A stretch of 64,000 bases of DNA from Immersiella caudata (taxonomy: Eukaryota; Ascomycota; Sordariomycetes; Sordariales; Lasiosphaeriaceae), in contig JAULSU010000004.1 of the NCBI GenBank assembly GCA_030512335.1, forward strand, positions 1,798,001 through 1,862,000, written 5' to 3'. Both the position numbers and the translations under genes were made by a program. The notes below the pieces were generated by a model. That model did no database searches, was not told the origin of the DNA, and worked only from the letters and a program-made list of their open reading frames with translations. Positions 1 through 10,378 of this stretch are shown piece after piece (position 1 is the first letter of the stretch; the number at the start of each line of letters is the position of its first letter).

Positions 1-1464
1 CGGAGTCTGGTAGTTGTCGCCGGCGTAGACATAGCACTGCAGCCCAACCTTGAGATCAACATCCACACCAAGGATGGCCTTGGTGTTGGCGCAGATGCCA
101 CCGTTGCTGTTGCCCGAGACCTTGGCGGTACCCTCGAACTTGGGAGCCAAGATGGCGACACCAACCTCATAGCCAGACTTGAAGATGCGAGCCTCAGCCT
201 TGGGGGTGATGAAAGCGTGGACACCAAGCTTGGCCTTGAGGGAACCAGCGCCCTTGGGCTCGACAGTGGTTGTGCTAACGACCCATCTAAACTCCGCGTC
301 AGCCTCATCATCTCTCGCAGACAAAGCAGCCAGAAATCAAACTCACCCAGTCTTTTCATCATCGCACCCCTTAAAACACTCCCTCCACACCGAAGGGCTC
401 GTCAACTTAGCGGTAGCTCCCCAGGTAACATTCCCCTCACCATCAATGCTCGCATCATAGCCCACCCCAATATCTGCCGCAATTCTCAAAGTCGCAACCC
501 TCTTAATCTCAAACCCATACGCGGTAATCGGCACCACAACCTTGTGCCCCTTGCCCGTCTTGCTGCCCTTGCCGTGCAGCTTGAGGTTCAGGAACGCAGA
601 GACGTCCTCGGCGCGGAATTCGACGTAGGATTGCTTGACCCTGAACCAGCGGATCTTGGCGTAGAGCTTGACCTTGATCTTGCCGCGGGTGCCGCAGTCG
701 GTGCAGTCGAGCTTGAGGTAGTTTGCGCCGGAGCCGAGGGAGAAGATGTTTTTGTTGTCAAAGTTGCGGTTAAGGGAGATGGTGGTTGTTTTCTTGGCGA
801 CGATACGCTTGTCGAGATCCGCGGATTCGAGATCTCGGGTGTTGACGATGGGCTCGTCGACGTCGGCGAGGGTCTCGACGACGAGGTCGCCGTCGGGGAT
901 GATGGATTCGAGGTCGGTGATTTCCTGGACGGTCATGTAGGCGACGAACTTGACGTCGTCGTAGCGGATGGCGGTGACGCGGAAGGGGGCTTCGGCCTTG
1001 TCGTCGCCGCACGAGGGGTGGTTGACAAACATGATGATGTTGTTCTTGGAGGCGCCGTTGACCCAGCTCCACGAGGCTTTGGCTTGGTTGTACGGGCCCG
1101 ACTGCTTGAAGTCGAGGGACATGGTCGGGGCCGTGCAGTCGACTTTTTCGAGGGCGGAGCCAAAGTCGGACATGTCGATGACCTTGACGTCTTCTTGCTC
1201 GTCCCAGTTGGCGGTCAGCTCGGCTTTGGTGATGTCGTCGCCGTCGTCGTTCCAGTTGAGGGCGATGCGCTTCTTGAGGTTGAAGTCGAGGCGGCCGGTC
1301 AAGGCGGGGAGCTTGGGCTTGAGGAGCTTGATGTCGCCGCCGAGGCGGAACTTGTCGAGGGGGATGGCGCCGGGGGAGATGTCCAGGGCGGGGAGTTCTA
1401 GGACGGGGACGGCCCAGGCGGGGGCGAGCCCCAGGGCCAGGGCGAAGACGGAGGAGATGTGCAT
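1..1464 (-). CDS. Secreted fungal protein, DUF7029/DUF7223-like; 3' end cut by window edge
   Basis: Two exons are visible, 1464-347 and 274-1, joined across a 72-base intron (275-346) with GTGAGT donor and TAG acceptor; the phase is kept (codon GGC split 2+1). The start at 1464 is chosen because it gives a clear signal peptide (MHISSVFALALGLAPAWA); in-frame codons further upstream give no such leader. The mature part is a beta-rich, Cys-containing protein with several KR-type dibasic sites and alternating polar and hydrophobic strands, and the second exon is again extracellular in character with a Cys pair. The layout resembles large secreted fungal proteins carrying DUF7029 and DUF7223; that family name is from memory and tentative. 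The stop codon lies beyond the left edge. Function unknown; secretion is the best-supported statement. Confidence 0.75.
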
Positions 1465-1642
1465 TGTGGTTGAAGATATGAGCGAAGGGCTGGATGGGAT
1501 ATCCAAAAGATCCAAGCGAGTGTGGAGAAACGAGTGAATGTGCTTCCTTGAGGGTTGGAAGTGGCGTTGAGAGCTGTCTTGAAGAAGACGAGTGGCTTGA
1601 TGATGGGGAGACAGGATGAGAATTGGCGGGAATATCTCGACT

Positions 1643-1650
1643 CTTTTATA
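1643..1650 (-). promoter_or_regulatory. TATA box of the secreted-protein gene
   Basis: The minus strand reads TATAAAAG about 180 bases upstream of the chosen ATG at 1464. It sits in the only AT-rich stretch of that promoter. Position and sequence fit a fungal TATA element; transcription start not determined. Confidence 0.45.
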
Positions 1651-3068
1651 TCTGCTGATCCTATTCTTTAACACCACGAATATACATCGTGATATCTCGG
1701 TGGTTCACAACATTGAGCAAGGCCGACTTTGGAAAGCCTAAGCCTGGGCATATTCGGACGCCACAACGGCCAAGGCTGAGTTCTGAAAGCCTCAACATCT
1801 CGCCAAGACTCTTTTGTCCGACCAATTAGTATCTCCTTTGAACGCGGTACCCGAATCCGCCTTTTCGGATGACCAGGCCGGCCGGGAGCTGAAAACCAAA
1901 AAGAATTCGACGAGAACAAAAACGCCTCGTTCAAGCGACAACCGCTCAGGCGTTCTCCGGCACTTCATTCCTCCCATCGGCGCTGAAAGCAAGCCATCCC
2001 CTCAGCCGCACCGGTACTTGAGGTCCCTTGAATCTGGCCCTAAAAAGACTCGCCATGTTACTCGCCAATCGTTGTCATGTTTGGTCGATTCAGGGGAAGC
2101 CACCAATCAAGGGGCACATCTCAGCTCAGCCCCAGAACGTGTGCAATTTCCCCACACTGGGCACTTCCAGCGCCTGATTGGTCGGCGGCCACTCACAGCC
2201 AGCGCTGGTGCAACGGACCACAAACTTAATTTCGACGTTGTGTCAAATCCTGGGACGAGGTCTCGCCAAGAGCGGCGGGTGCACACTTTACCGAGCGTGA
2301 AGGTCTTGCGGCGCAGCTTTCCGCCTCGTGTCGTCCCCGGATTTTGTGGGTGGGTTCTTGCGCCACTGCTTGCTGTGTGACTTTGATGGGGCGGTGGGAT
2401 ATGGGTGCTAAAAATATGATTTCCTGCTTCTCTAATATCGCGAATGCAACTAGAGACAGCCTGAAACCCAAGAGACAGCCGCAAGCTGCGAACTGAGCCG
2501 ACGGCGGCCCAAGAGCGACGAGCTCGTGAGTTGACCCGCCATTCCCTGTCTTGACGGCCTTGCTGACAGCCGTTCAACAGAACCTACCAGGGCAAATTGA
2601 AAGCGATTGGTCCAAAGAACTCTTCAAAAGAGAATGTCTATATGCACCGTTTCCCACACATAACCCTTGACTATGCACGACGCCACCGCGACATACGACA
2701 GCCCTGTTATAGCTATGCCGAAGGCCTATTTGTAGCTTGAGGAGAGTTTTGGAGTAAGTTAGGAAGGCCGTAAAAGCTACTTTTAATACCCCCATTTAGC
2801 TGGAAAAGGCCTCTGGTGTAGCGGTAGCAGGGGTTGCCACAGTGGTGGTAGTGTGTTGTGTGTCGGGATACGTTGCCTATAGACGGATGGTATTGATGGC
2901 GCAAATAGGCATTCTCTTTCGAAAAGTCTGCAAAAAAAAACCGTTCTACGCCTTAATAGTGCCGCACTGCATTGCGGAGAATGTCGTAAACCTCTCAAGA
3001 ACTAGATATGGAGTCATGCCGACAAGACGCTCTTAACTCTCCGAAAATATCTGTCAAGCGAGGCCAGA
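1651..3068. other. Intergenic stretch, no gene recognised
   Basis: Open frames here are short, lack family motifs and overlap on both strands. It holds the upstream region of the secreted-protein gene and the region where the rest of the truncated HET gene would be expected on the minus strand; no HET sequence was found there. Confidence 0.5.
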
Positions 3069-3329
3069 TCAACAGGTCTGAGAGTTCCGTTGCGAAGGTG
3101 TGCAGATGCCCTCACAAAGCCGATCCAGCCCTTCGTCCTTGGCCAGCCTGCAGGTGTGCTCAATCTTGTCGTACCTTGTCATTCGCGCATGGTCAGGCCG
3201 CTTCATGTCGTCGAATGAGACCTCTGGCTCATGTTGGGCCCAGGTGTGTGACAAGATAGCGTAGGGCGGGATGGCGTCGTCGTAAAAGGTCTTGGGGGGA
3301 ATGCGCGAATTGACGTTGAGGAGACGCAT
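3069..3329 (-). pseudogene. Truncated HET-domain gene, N-terminal fragment only
   Basis: Starting at the ATG at 3329 the minus strand encodes MRLLNVNS...AIPPYAILSHTW...YDKIEHTCRLAKDEGLD, the classic opening of a HET (heterokaryon incompatibility) protein. In intact members this is followed, often after an intron, by a segment like WVDTCCIDKSSSAELSEAINSM. Here the match ends after the DEGLD stretch. A GTGAGG that could be a donor follows, but no frame further down the minus strand supplies the missing segment. The last residues before the stop (about 16) look like read-through into unrelated sequence. It therefore appears to be a 5' remnant of about 70 family residues. It lies head-to-head with the larger HET gene starting at 3904, 574 bases away. 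Transcription of the remnant cannot be judged. Confidence 0.7.
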
Positions 3330-3903
3330 TGTGCGCTGTTGGTTCGGCGGAGGCAGCAGGCTACAGGCGACGTTGGGATGGAATCTGAGAGTCTGAAGAA
3401 GAAGCCGCCGCAAATACGATCTCTGTCGAGGACTTCCGCCGCGTTGCTGCGTGTGGTTGCCTTCCCCCCCGGGGGTTGAACTTGTTCCGGAAGAGAGAAA
3501 TGCAGAGGTGGCAATGTGAAAATTTCTCCAGCTGTTTTTGAGGAGCGGGGATCCAAGCACCAGGGTTGGGAGACATTGGGTACCTGCCTTGTTGTGCGCG
3601 ACTCAGCTTTACGACCAAATTGATTGGCTCGCCCCAGTTGATGTTGGGGTGCCACGAAGCAGCTGAGCTCCCGTCGCGGCCCTCACGTCATTGGGTGAGG
3701 CGCCGATGCTCAAGCACCGCCACATAGAGGGGCCCGGAGTCCGCCCTTGCGTTCAAAATTTGGGCCAACAGGAGTTGAGGTTGCTGCCTAACGTCAGGCC
3801 TTCCATCGTGAACGGTAGTTTCGACCGCATACTCTTCTTCTCGAGACCACGAAGAGACAACCCGCAAAAGCACAGGTGCCAAGCCTGGCCAAACCCGCCT
3901 CCA

Positions 3904-5685
3904 ATGCCGAAGGCACACAAGATTCAGTTACGGCGGCGATGGGAGGGCGAGAGCAACCGCCAAGCTAGCCATATCGCAGCCAATCCACCAGCTTATTCCC
4001 CACTCGATCTCCACGGCCGCCAGATACGAATCTTACGCCTGCTCCCTGCTACTTCGCTCAATGATCCCATCCACTGTGCCCTCTACACTGCTTATCTCCA
4101 CGACCGCCCCAACTACGAAGCCCTCTCCTACGCATGGGGGGATCCCGCCGTCCGCCAGGAAATCTTTGTCAATGGGCGCGCGACAAAGGTCACGGTCAAT
4201 CTAGTCGCTGCGCTCAGAAGGCTACGGCGGCGTCGTTGTGATCGCCATCTCTGGGCGGACGCGCTCTGCATCAACCAAGCGGATACCACCGAAAAGTCGC
4301 ACCAAGTTAACTTGATGAAGGAGATATATTCAAGTACGACCAGGGCTCTCCTGTGGCTTGGAGATTTCGCTCGCCCGCGGTCCAACCCCTCCAGCGCCGC
4401 CATGACCAGCAAGGACGTCGGGCTGGCGTTTGACTTCCTGAAGCGGTTGGCCGCCGATGGCTGTTCCGACCTGGATGAGAACCTGGCGGAGCTAACCTTG
4501 GCCATCGATGGGTTGGATCGCTTGGTGAACCTCCCATGGTGGAAGCGAATCTGGACAGTGCAGGAGGCCGTGCTTCCGAAGCAAGCCGTTATCGTTTGTG
4601 GCACGAAGCAGCTGCCCTTGTCAACACTGCTTGCGGCCGGCTTGAATAGCAAGATGAACAACATCGTTGTCGACGACTGTATCTATATAAACGACTTTTG
4701 GAATGTATCTAGCCCTATCCGTTACCTGAGAAATTCATCTGGAGCACCCGGGCTGGCGGCGTTCGCTCTCAGCACCTTCCGCGACCGAAAGGCATCAGAC
4801 CCAAGGGATAATGTGTTCGCTCTGCTGGGACTTGGAAGCTCGATCGTGGCAGATTATTCGCTTCCCTCCGAGCAGGTCTTTGTGCGATGCGTGCGAACGC
4901 TTATCGCGGACTCAGGTGGATTGGTGCCCTTGTTGAGGCTGCCGGAGCCTGAGCTAAACAGGTCTCCCACTTTGCCGACATGGGTCCCTGACTTCAGAGT
5001 GCACGTTAGCTTGGGAGGGAGAACCGGTGATCAGATTAGTTAGATTAACTCGCACAGCTACTACAATGCTGCAGCTGGGACCCGGCCATCGATCGGGAAT
5101 GCGTCTCCCGAGTCAACGCTGGACTTGGAAGGGTTGATGGTCGACGAGGTTCTCGAGGTCGGATCATACACCAGAGATTCCTTGCATGAGATAAGGGAAG
5201 TGCTTGAGCTGGTCACTGAATGGGAGAGTATCATCAACCGGCAACGGGGGACAACAGCCTCCACCTGTCCGTACAAAGGTGGTTACAAAGAAGCATTTTG
5301 GCGATTGTTGTTGACCGATATTATTGTCGAGACAAGGGGTGGTCGGACGACAGAAAGACGCGCGCTTCCGGCCGACGAGGCAGAAGTTACGAGGCAGTTG
5401 GCCCCCGATAGTACGTCATATCACAGATTGTTCGCGCTGAGTGCCTCGAAACGATTTTTCATCACGCAGAGGGGTATGATAGGGGTGGGGAACAGAGATG
5501 TTCGGCCTGGGGATACGGTCTGGGTGCTCCTGGGGGGAAACATGCCGTTTGTCTTGAGGCCGACTGCTTCAGGGGGGGGTGGTAGTCGTACTTTTCATTA
5601 CGTCCATCAGGCGTATGTTTATGGGGTCATGGATGGAGAGGTTTTGTGTGAGGGTCGGAAACCTGAATGGATTAGCTTGGTATAA
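3904..5685 (+). pseudogene. HET-domain protein gene interrupted by one in-frame TAG
   Basis: HET proteins trigger incompatibility or cell-death responses in fungi. The frame from ATG 3904 carries the domain: YEALSYAWGD, then HLWADALCINQAD, NLMKEIYSS, LLWLGD and WWKRIWTVQE, followed by RDNVFALLGL and the later WVPDF block. The codon at 5041-5043 is TAG, yet the same frame stays open for a further 213 codons to 5685 and contains normal HET C-terminal sequence (SHSYYNAAAGT just after the stop, then KRFFITQRGMIGVG and GDTVWVLLGG near the end). A 36-base intron (GTGATC...CACAG) could remove the stop but is too short for this genome. Full length would be about 593 residues. One nonsense mutation or base error is the simplest reading. 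The start is uncertain because in-frame ATGs lie upstream at 3691 and 3706. Confidence 0.8.
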
Positions 5686-6059
5686 GACAGAAGCTTCTCG
5701 TCAAGCTGAGAAGCGCATACTTGCTTCGGCTTCGAAATACTCGCCCTGCTTCTCCCGAGCAGCTGATTAGGGTCAGTGACTCAACCGCAGCGATGTTGGC
5801 GCGAGCATGGGACGGCGAGTTTCGGACGGCACTGCAGAGGGATTCCGCCACGGCAGCAGACACAGTGCGACATATAAGGGTGCGAACAATGGACGGCGCC
5901 TGTTTGCTTAGCAAACGTGCTTGGGGAACACGCCGGCCGGCCGCTCCTCTTTCCACGGCTCGGAAATCGTTCTCTACGTAAAGTAACCCATATTACTCCT
6001 CTCGTTTCGCCGCGCCGGGCTCACGAAGCAGCAACATCCCATCAAAGTACCAGCCCACC
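5686..6059. other. Intergenic stretch, no gene recognised
   Basis: Spacer between the HET gene and the methyltransferase. A tract at about 5870 (catataagg) could be a weak TATA element for the downstream gene. Nothing else is seen. Confidence 0.4.
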
Positions 6060-6978
6060 ATGTCTACCTGCTCGCATGATCCGTCGAAAGCTGCGCCCCA
6101 AGTCAATTGCAACCCACAACTCCAGGCTTACTACCACTCCCTCGAGTCTCGCATCGGGTATTGGTTGCTTCTTGGCGGTACCCGCCATTTCGGGTACTGG
6201 AACCGCGATACCTACTGGCCATTTCCGCTCTCCAAAGCGCTGAGGGCGATGGAAGACAAGCTGGCCGAAATGCTTGCCCTCCCTCGTGGTGCTCGGGTGC
6301 TCGACACTGGCTGCGGAGTTGGCCACGTTGCGCTCCGCATGGCTCAACTCCACGGCCTGCGCATCTCCGCTATCGACATCATCGACCACCACATCGAGAA
6401 GGCGAGCCGCAATTTCGACCGCTCTGGGTTACCCAAAGGCACCATCGCTGTGTAGAAGATGGATTACCACCACCTCGAAAGCTTTGCTAATCAGTCTCTT
6501 GATGGCGTGTACACCATGGAGACATTCGTGCACGCCACCGAGACAGAAGCGGTACTTGCAGGCTTCCACCGTAGGTATTCTTCGTCCTGGCGGCCGTATC
6601 GTACTCTTCGAATACGATCACGAACTCGTGGAAAACTCCCCGGAGGATATGGCCGCCTTGGTGCGCAAGATCAACAAGCACGCCGCCATGCCGACGAATG
6701 ACCGGTCCAATCCGGGCGTCTTCAAGACGATGCTCGAGAACGCAGGATTTGAGGACGTGATCGTCCGCGACTTCTCGGAGAACATCAACCCCATGACGCG
6801 CCTGTTCTTCTACTTGGCCATACTACCGTACTTGATTGTCCACTTGTTTGGCTTGGAGCGGTATTTCATCAACACTATGGCGGGGGTGGAGTCATACCGA
6901 GGCCATGGGCGGTGGCGGTATGTGGCCATCACCGCGACGAAGCCGGGAGGGCTGCTGGAAGCTGCAAAGACGCGGTGA
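6060..6978 (+). pseudogene. SAM-dependent methyltransferase (sterol 24-C-methyltransferase-like), broken by a stop and a frameshift
   Basis: The first frame (6060-6452) reads HFGYWNRDTYWPF, then the SAM-binding motif I VLDTGCGVGHVALRMA and ISAIDIIDHHI, as in small-molecule methyltransferases related to sterol 24-C- and tocopherol methyltransferases. At 6453-6455 a TAG interrupts it, but the same frame goes on with KMDYHHLESF and LDGVYTMETFVHAT, family sequence, to about 6570. There a net gain of about four bases (around 6569-6577) moves the protein to another frame, which continues with LRPGGRIVLFEYDHELV, a hydrophobic stretch (LFFYLAILPYLIVHLFG) and a normal end at 6978. No GT-AG intron can repair either lesion without deleting conserved sequence. 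The intact protein would be about 305 residues. TAG from CAG is a C-to-T change; the frame break may be real or an assembly error. Confidence 0.75.
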
Positions 6979-7046
6979 GAGCGCCCTAGGGACAGAACCC
7001 TGGATTCAGAAGAACCTTTCCGACCCCTTCTATCAACAACTCATCA

Positions 7047-7132
7047 GGGCGTGTGGCTCAGTTGGTAGAGCGTTCGCTTAGCATACTTGACCTGTATGCG
7101 AAAGGTCCTGGGTTCGATTCCCAGCTCGTCCA
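7047..7132 (+). tRNA. tRNA-Ala (AGC) with 13-base intron
   Basis: Cloverleaf by eye: acceptor arm GGGCGTG with CTCGTCC, D arm GCTC-AGTTGGTA-GAGC, anticodon stem TTCGC/GCGAA, loop TTAGCAT with anticodon AGC, T arm CTGGG-TTCGATT-CCCAG, discriminator A at 7132. A 13-base insert sits directly 3' of the anticodon, the usual place for nuclear tRNA introns. Without it the length is 73. The acceptor stem has one G-U pair and one U-U mismatch. Confidence 0.9.
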
Positions 7133-7860
7133 GTAACCTGGCTTCAGGAAGCTTGAAATCTCTTTTTGCTTGAGTTTTGAATGTTGTGGGTTGTGGATCT
7201 CATGGGGTTTGGTGGAGCAACGGGCGTCTCACCAGGTGTGGGGCAACGTTGTCGATGGCATCCGTTTGTTTCAGGGGAGGAAGCTCTTTAATGCATCGTC
7301 CTTTTTGCATTCTCTCAATCAGAGTGTGTGATGTGTGACATGGGTTGCAAGGAACATGAGTGGACAAAAAAAGGGGTGGCTGAAGTGAGTGGGACTGTGA
7401 AATGCTTCGTTGAACTCGAATAAACGACAGATCAGAAACTGCAATGTCAGTGCGGTTGACATTGAGATAAACAAGCCTTCTAACGCTATTTGGATAAGAG
7501 TGAGGAGAGGGAGATGGTGCCGGGGCCGTATGAGCATTTTGGGAGGGGGGAGGTTAACGGGGTGGGTGTCGGGGGTGCCTTCGTTTGTGTAAAGGGTGAA
7601 GGGGAGGGTGGAGTGGATGGAGTGGGTGTTGGATCCGGGAGAGTTTGAGAGTTTGCATGGGGGGTTGAGGTTGGTGGATGCGGACTCATGGTGTACTATG
7701 GAGACGAGAGGAAGGTTTGGGTGGACGATGAGGGGGATAGTATAGGCGTTGTCATGGTTTAAAATGGGAAGGAATCCGTTTGTTTGGTGCCGGTTGGAGC
7801 CTCAAGCGGTATCAATCGGACGAGGAACAGAAGATATTGGAATTTATAAAGATACAGGCA
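7133..7860. other. Intergenic stretch between tRNA-Ala and the P450 gene
   Basis: Contains the 3' flank of the tRNA, with a T run (ctctttttgctt) about 25 bases after it that may act as the Pol III terminator, and the 3' region of the convergent P450 gene. The open frames are low-complexity G/T-rich artefacts. No gene seen. Confidence 0.45.
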
Positions 7861-9454
7861 TCACCTCTCCCGTCTCTTAATCCCAACTTCCAGCCCCAAG
7901 GGCTTCCTCAAGAAGCCCTCCCTCGTCTCCATCACATCCTGCCTCAGCTCTACATCATACCTCCGTACCCACGACGCTACGATCAACCTCACCTCCATCT
8001 CAGCCACATTCCTCCCAACGCAAGATCTCGGTCCATAGCTGAAGGGAATGAACGCGTTCTTCTGCCTGGGTGTCAGCGACTCCCACCTCTCCGGCCGGAA
8101 GTCGTCAGCATCAGGTCCCCAGATCTCCTTGGAGTGGTGGATCGAGTACGTCGGGACAGAGAGAACAGTTCCCGCAGGGAAGAAATGACTCTTGAAGTGA
8201 ACGCCAGGAGAATCGGGCGGAATCTCACGGGGGAGACCAATGCCGGACGTAGAGTGGAAGCGCAGGGTTTCGTTGACGACAGCGGACAGATAGGGCAAGT
8301 CCTTGACCATGTTGAAGGTAGGGACGTCGACTTCCTCGGGAATGGCGGCATCAAGCTCTGCGCGTAGCTTCTCAAGAACGCCAGGGGTGCGCATGACGTG
8401 GTAGAGCAGGGCGCAGGACGAGTTGGAAGTGGTGTCGCTACCAGCAATGAGCTGCGTGAGAGCCTCAGCCGTCAGTTCGTCGCGGGGGAGGGGCTGCCCC
8501 TTTTCGTCACGGCCTTCCATGAGACGCTGGAGGAGATCCTTGCGGTCTGCGGGCGGAGGGTTATCGAGGCGGGACTTGACGCATGCGATGGCGATGCCGG
8601 CAAGGTTCTCAACGGCCTGCAGACCCTGGCTGAAAAAAGGATCGGGGAGATATTTTGCGTAGGGCTTCAGCTGCGGGAGGACACCGAGCGCGGCCGAAAC
8701 CTCTCCACGACGGTTGAGAATCTCGATGGCCGGGGCGTAAATCGGAGGAGAATCAGGAGAGGCGCGAACCTCGGCCATATCGGCACCGGAAGAGAGCATA
8801 CCGAACGGAGCGCCGAAGGCCAAATCGCCGATGACATCGAAGGCCAGGAAGTTGAACCATTCCAGACAGTCGAGATGCGCGTAGCCATCACGCTCCGGCG
8901 TCCGGCGGATAAGATCGTCCCACTGCTTCACAAACAACTCCAAGTTGCTATGAATGTACGGCTCAAACTGGCTGACCGACTTGGCCGAGAATGTATGCGC
9001 AACAACCTTCCTCTTGCGCGTATGCTCGGCGCGATCCCTAGTGTTGAACAACCCACGCCTGATGCTCACAAACGCATCATAAAACGACCTATCTTCATCA
9101 GCCTCTATTCCCATCAAGGCCCTCACCACATCAAGCAAGTACTCACGACTTCAAAAACCCATTCCCGTGCCCATACACCATCTGAATCGCCGCATCATCA
9201 TTGATGCTCACATGGTTCGGCTGGATGCGCACAACCGGTCCCAGCTTCTTGTGCACCTCATCAACCGTCTTGTAGCGGTCCCCCCGTCGACACACCCTCA
9301 ACAGCCAGAGATCCGAAAACTGCGCGGGGAACGGTGCGGGGATACCTCGCAGAGCGCGGTAGGTCACCAGGTACGGAAACAAATAGTACCAGACCACGCC
9401 GAGAAGCAGCACGGCCGGCGCGAAGGGCGAGAAGATGAGGTTGGTGAAAGCCAT
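7861..9454 (-). CDS. Cytochrome P450, CYP53-type (benzoate 4-monooxygenase-like)
   Basis: Two exons, 9454-9147 and 9088-7861, with a 58-base intron (GTGAGT to ATAG); total 511 residues, normal for a microsomal P450. The N-terminus has a membrane anchor (LIFSPFAPAVLLLGVVWYYLF). The P450 signature elements appear in order: I-helix AGSDTTSN, K-helix ETLR, FRPERW and the heme-binding loop FSYGPRSCVGRN with its Cys ligand. The combination of GRGLFNTRD-like, AGSDTTSNS and GIGLPREIP segments recalls CYP53, the fungal benzoate para-hydroxylases that lead aromatic acids to protocatechuate; that subfamily call is recognition, not a search. A TATA-like element lies about 95 bases upstream. No reductase or ring-cleavage gene is adjacent. 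Confidence 0.88.
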
Positions 9455-9547
9455 CAGATCGGCGATGTTGAACTGAAGCCGAGTTGGATGATGATGAAGG
9501 GGCTGCTGTCAGAGTTGAGTTGAGGAGAGACGTTCAACAGAGTCGAG

Positions 9548-9555
9548 CTTATATC
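9548..9555 (-). promoter_or_regulatory. TATA-like element of the P450 gene
   Basis: The minus strand reads GATATAAG about 95 bases upstream of the P450 start codon at 9454, followed by a GC-rich upstream region. Assigned from sequence and spacing only. Confidence 0.4.
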
Positions 9556-9670
9556 CATCGCATCCAACCCGTCAGCGGTAAAGCCACGGTGGAATTCTCT
9601 CCACAAACGTCATGGACTCCCATCCACACTCCACTCCACACCCCCCAGATTGCCCCATCTATCCATCTAC

Positions 9671-9690
9671 CCATCCATCCATCCATCCAT
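9671..9690 (+). repeat. (CCAT)5 microsatellite
   Basis: Five perfect CCAT units with imperfect copies just before them (from about 9655). Located in the upstream region of the P450 gene. Confidence 0.85.
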
Positions 9691-10378
9691 ACCACGCTCC
9701 AAAGTCCAGCGCGACGCGAAAGAAGCCCAGACGCGAAGGGGCCAAACGGCCTCGGGTACTTCCCGCGACGTGCTAAACCGACCGGCAACCAACTTCGGCA
9801 GGGAGGCACATGGCAGCCGCAAGGACGGCAACCTGGGTTCTGACGACTTTGGCTGTCCGTTGGCGTCTTGGCCTGTTCCACACGCCCGCAAAGTGCGGGG
9901 AGAAACACCGCCACTCTGCCGCGGGGAGCGGGGAACGGATCCGCGCCGATGCTGGGCATACCCGTGCTAGCTCGCTCTTCTCGCGACACCGAGCCGGCCT
10001 ATCGCTGGAGTCGGGTTGTTTTCACAGCGGGAAGCTTGGAGGGGCGAAAGACCGAAGCTACCCCTGACCCTTGACGAGTGAGGCTCCTCTCTGCGCAAAA
10101 CGACATCCGAGATAAGGAACTCCCATGGCTAAGGAGTCAATCAGTGAGCACGACATGGCCGAGGAAAGGTGATGAACATAATGCGTGTCTCGTATTCCAA
10201 ATCCCATATGCACCATCAGGATTTATCTACCTGTATCGTCATGTCCTACCCTAAAAAAATTGGGATAACCTCGAAACGCCGGCGCCATGCCTGCCATGCG
10301 CCCCCAAGAGTATATTGATATACGCACTATGCTTAAAGGAACATATACGCGCTGAATATTACACGCAGTCATACCGTG

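Larger units (their letters stand above)
9455..10378. other. Promoter region of the P450 gene and 3' flank of the next gene
   Basis: Holds the P450 TATA-like element, a CCAT microsatellite and, near 10370, the end of the convergent-side large disordered-protein gene. No coding sequence recognised. Confidence 0.45.

Noticed and set aside
217..1401. Long plus-strand open frame of 394 codons
   Set aside because: It is the reverse of the secreted-protein gene; its sequence is a Val/Asp/Gly-rich artefact, while the minus strand has a signal peptide and a phased intron.
5010..5055. Short intron that would remove the TAG in the HET gene
   Set aside because: The only GT-AG pair gives 36 bases, below the shortest introns supported here (45 bases).
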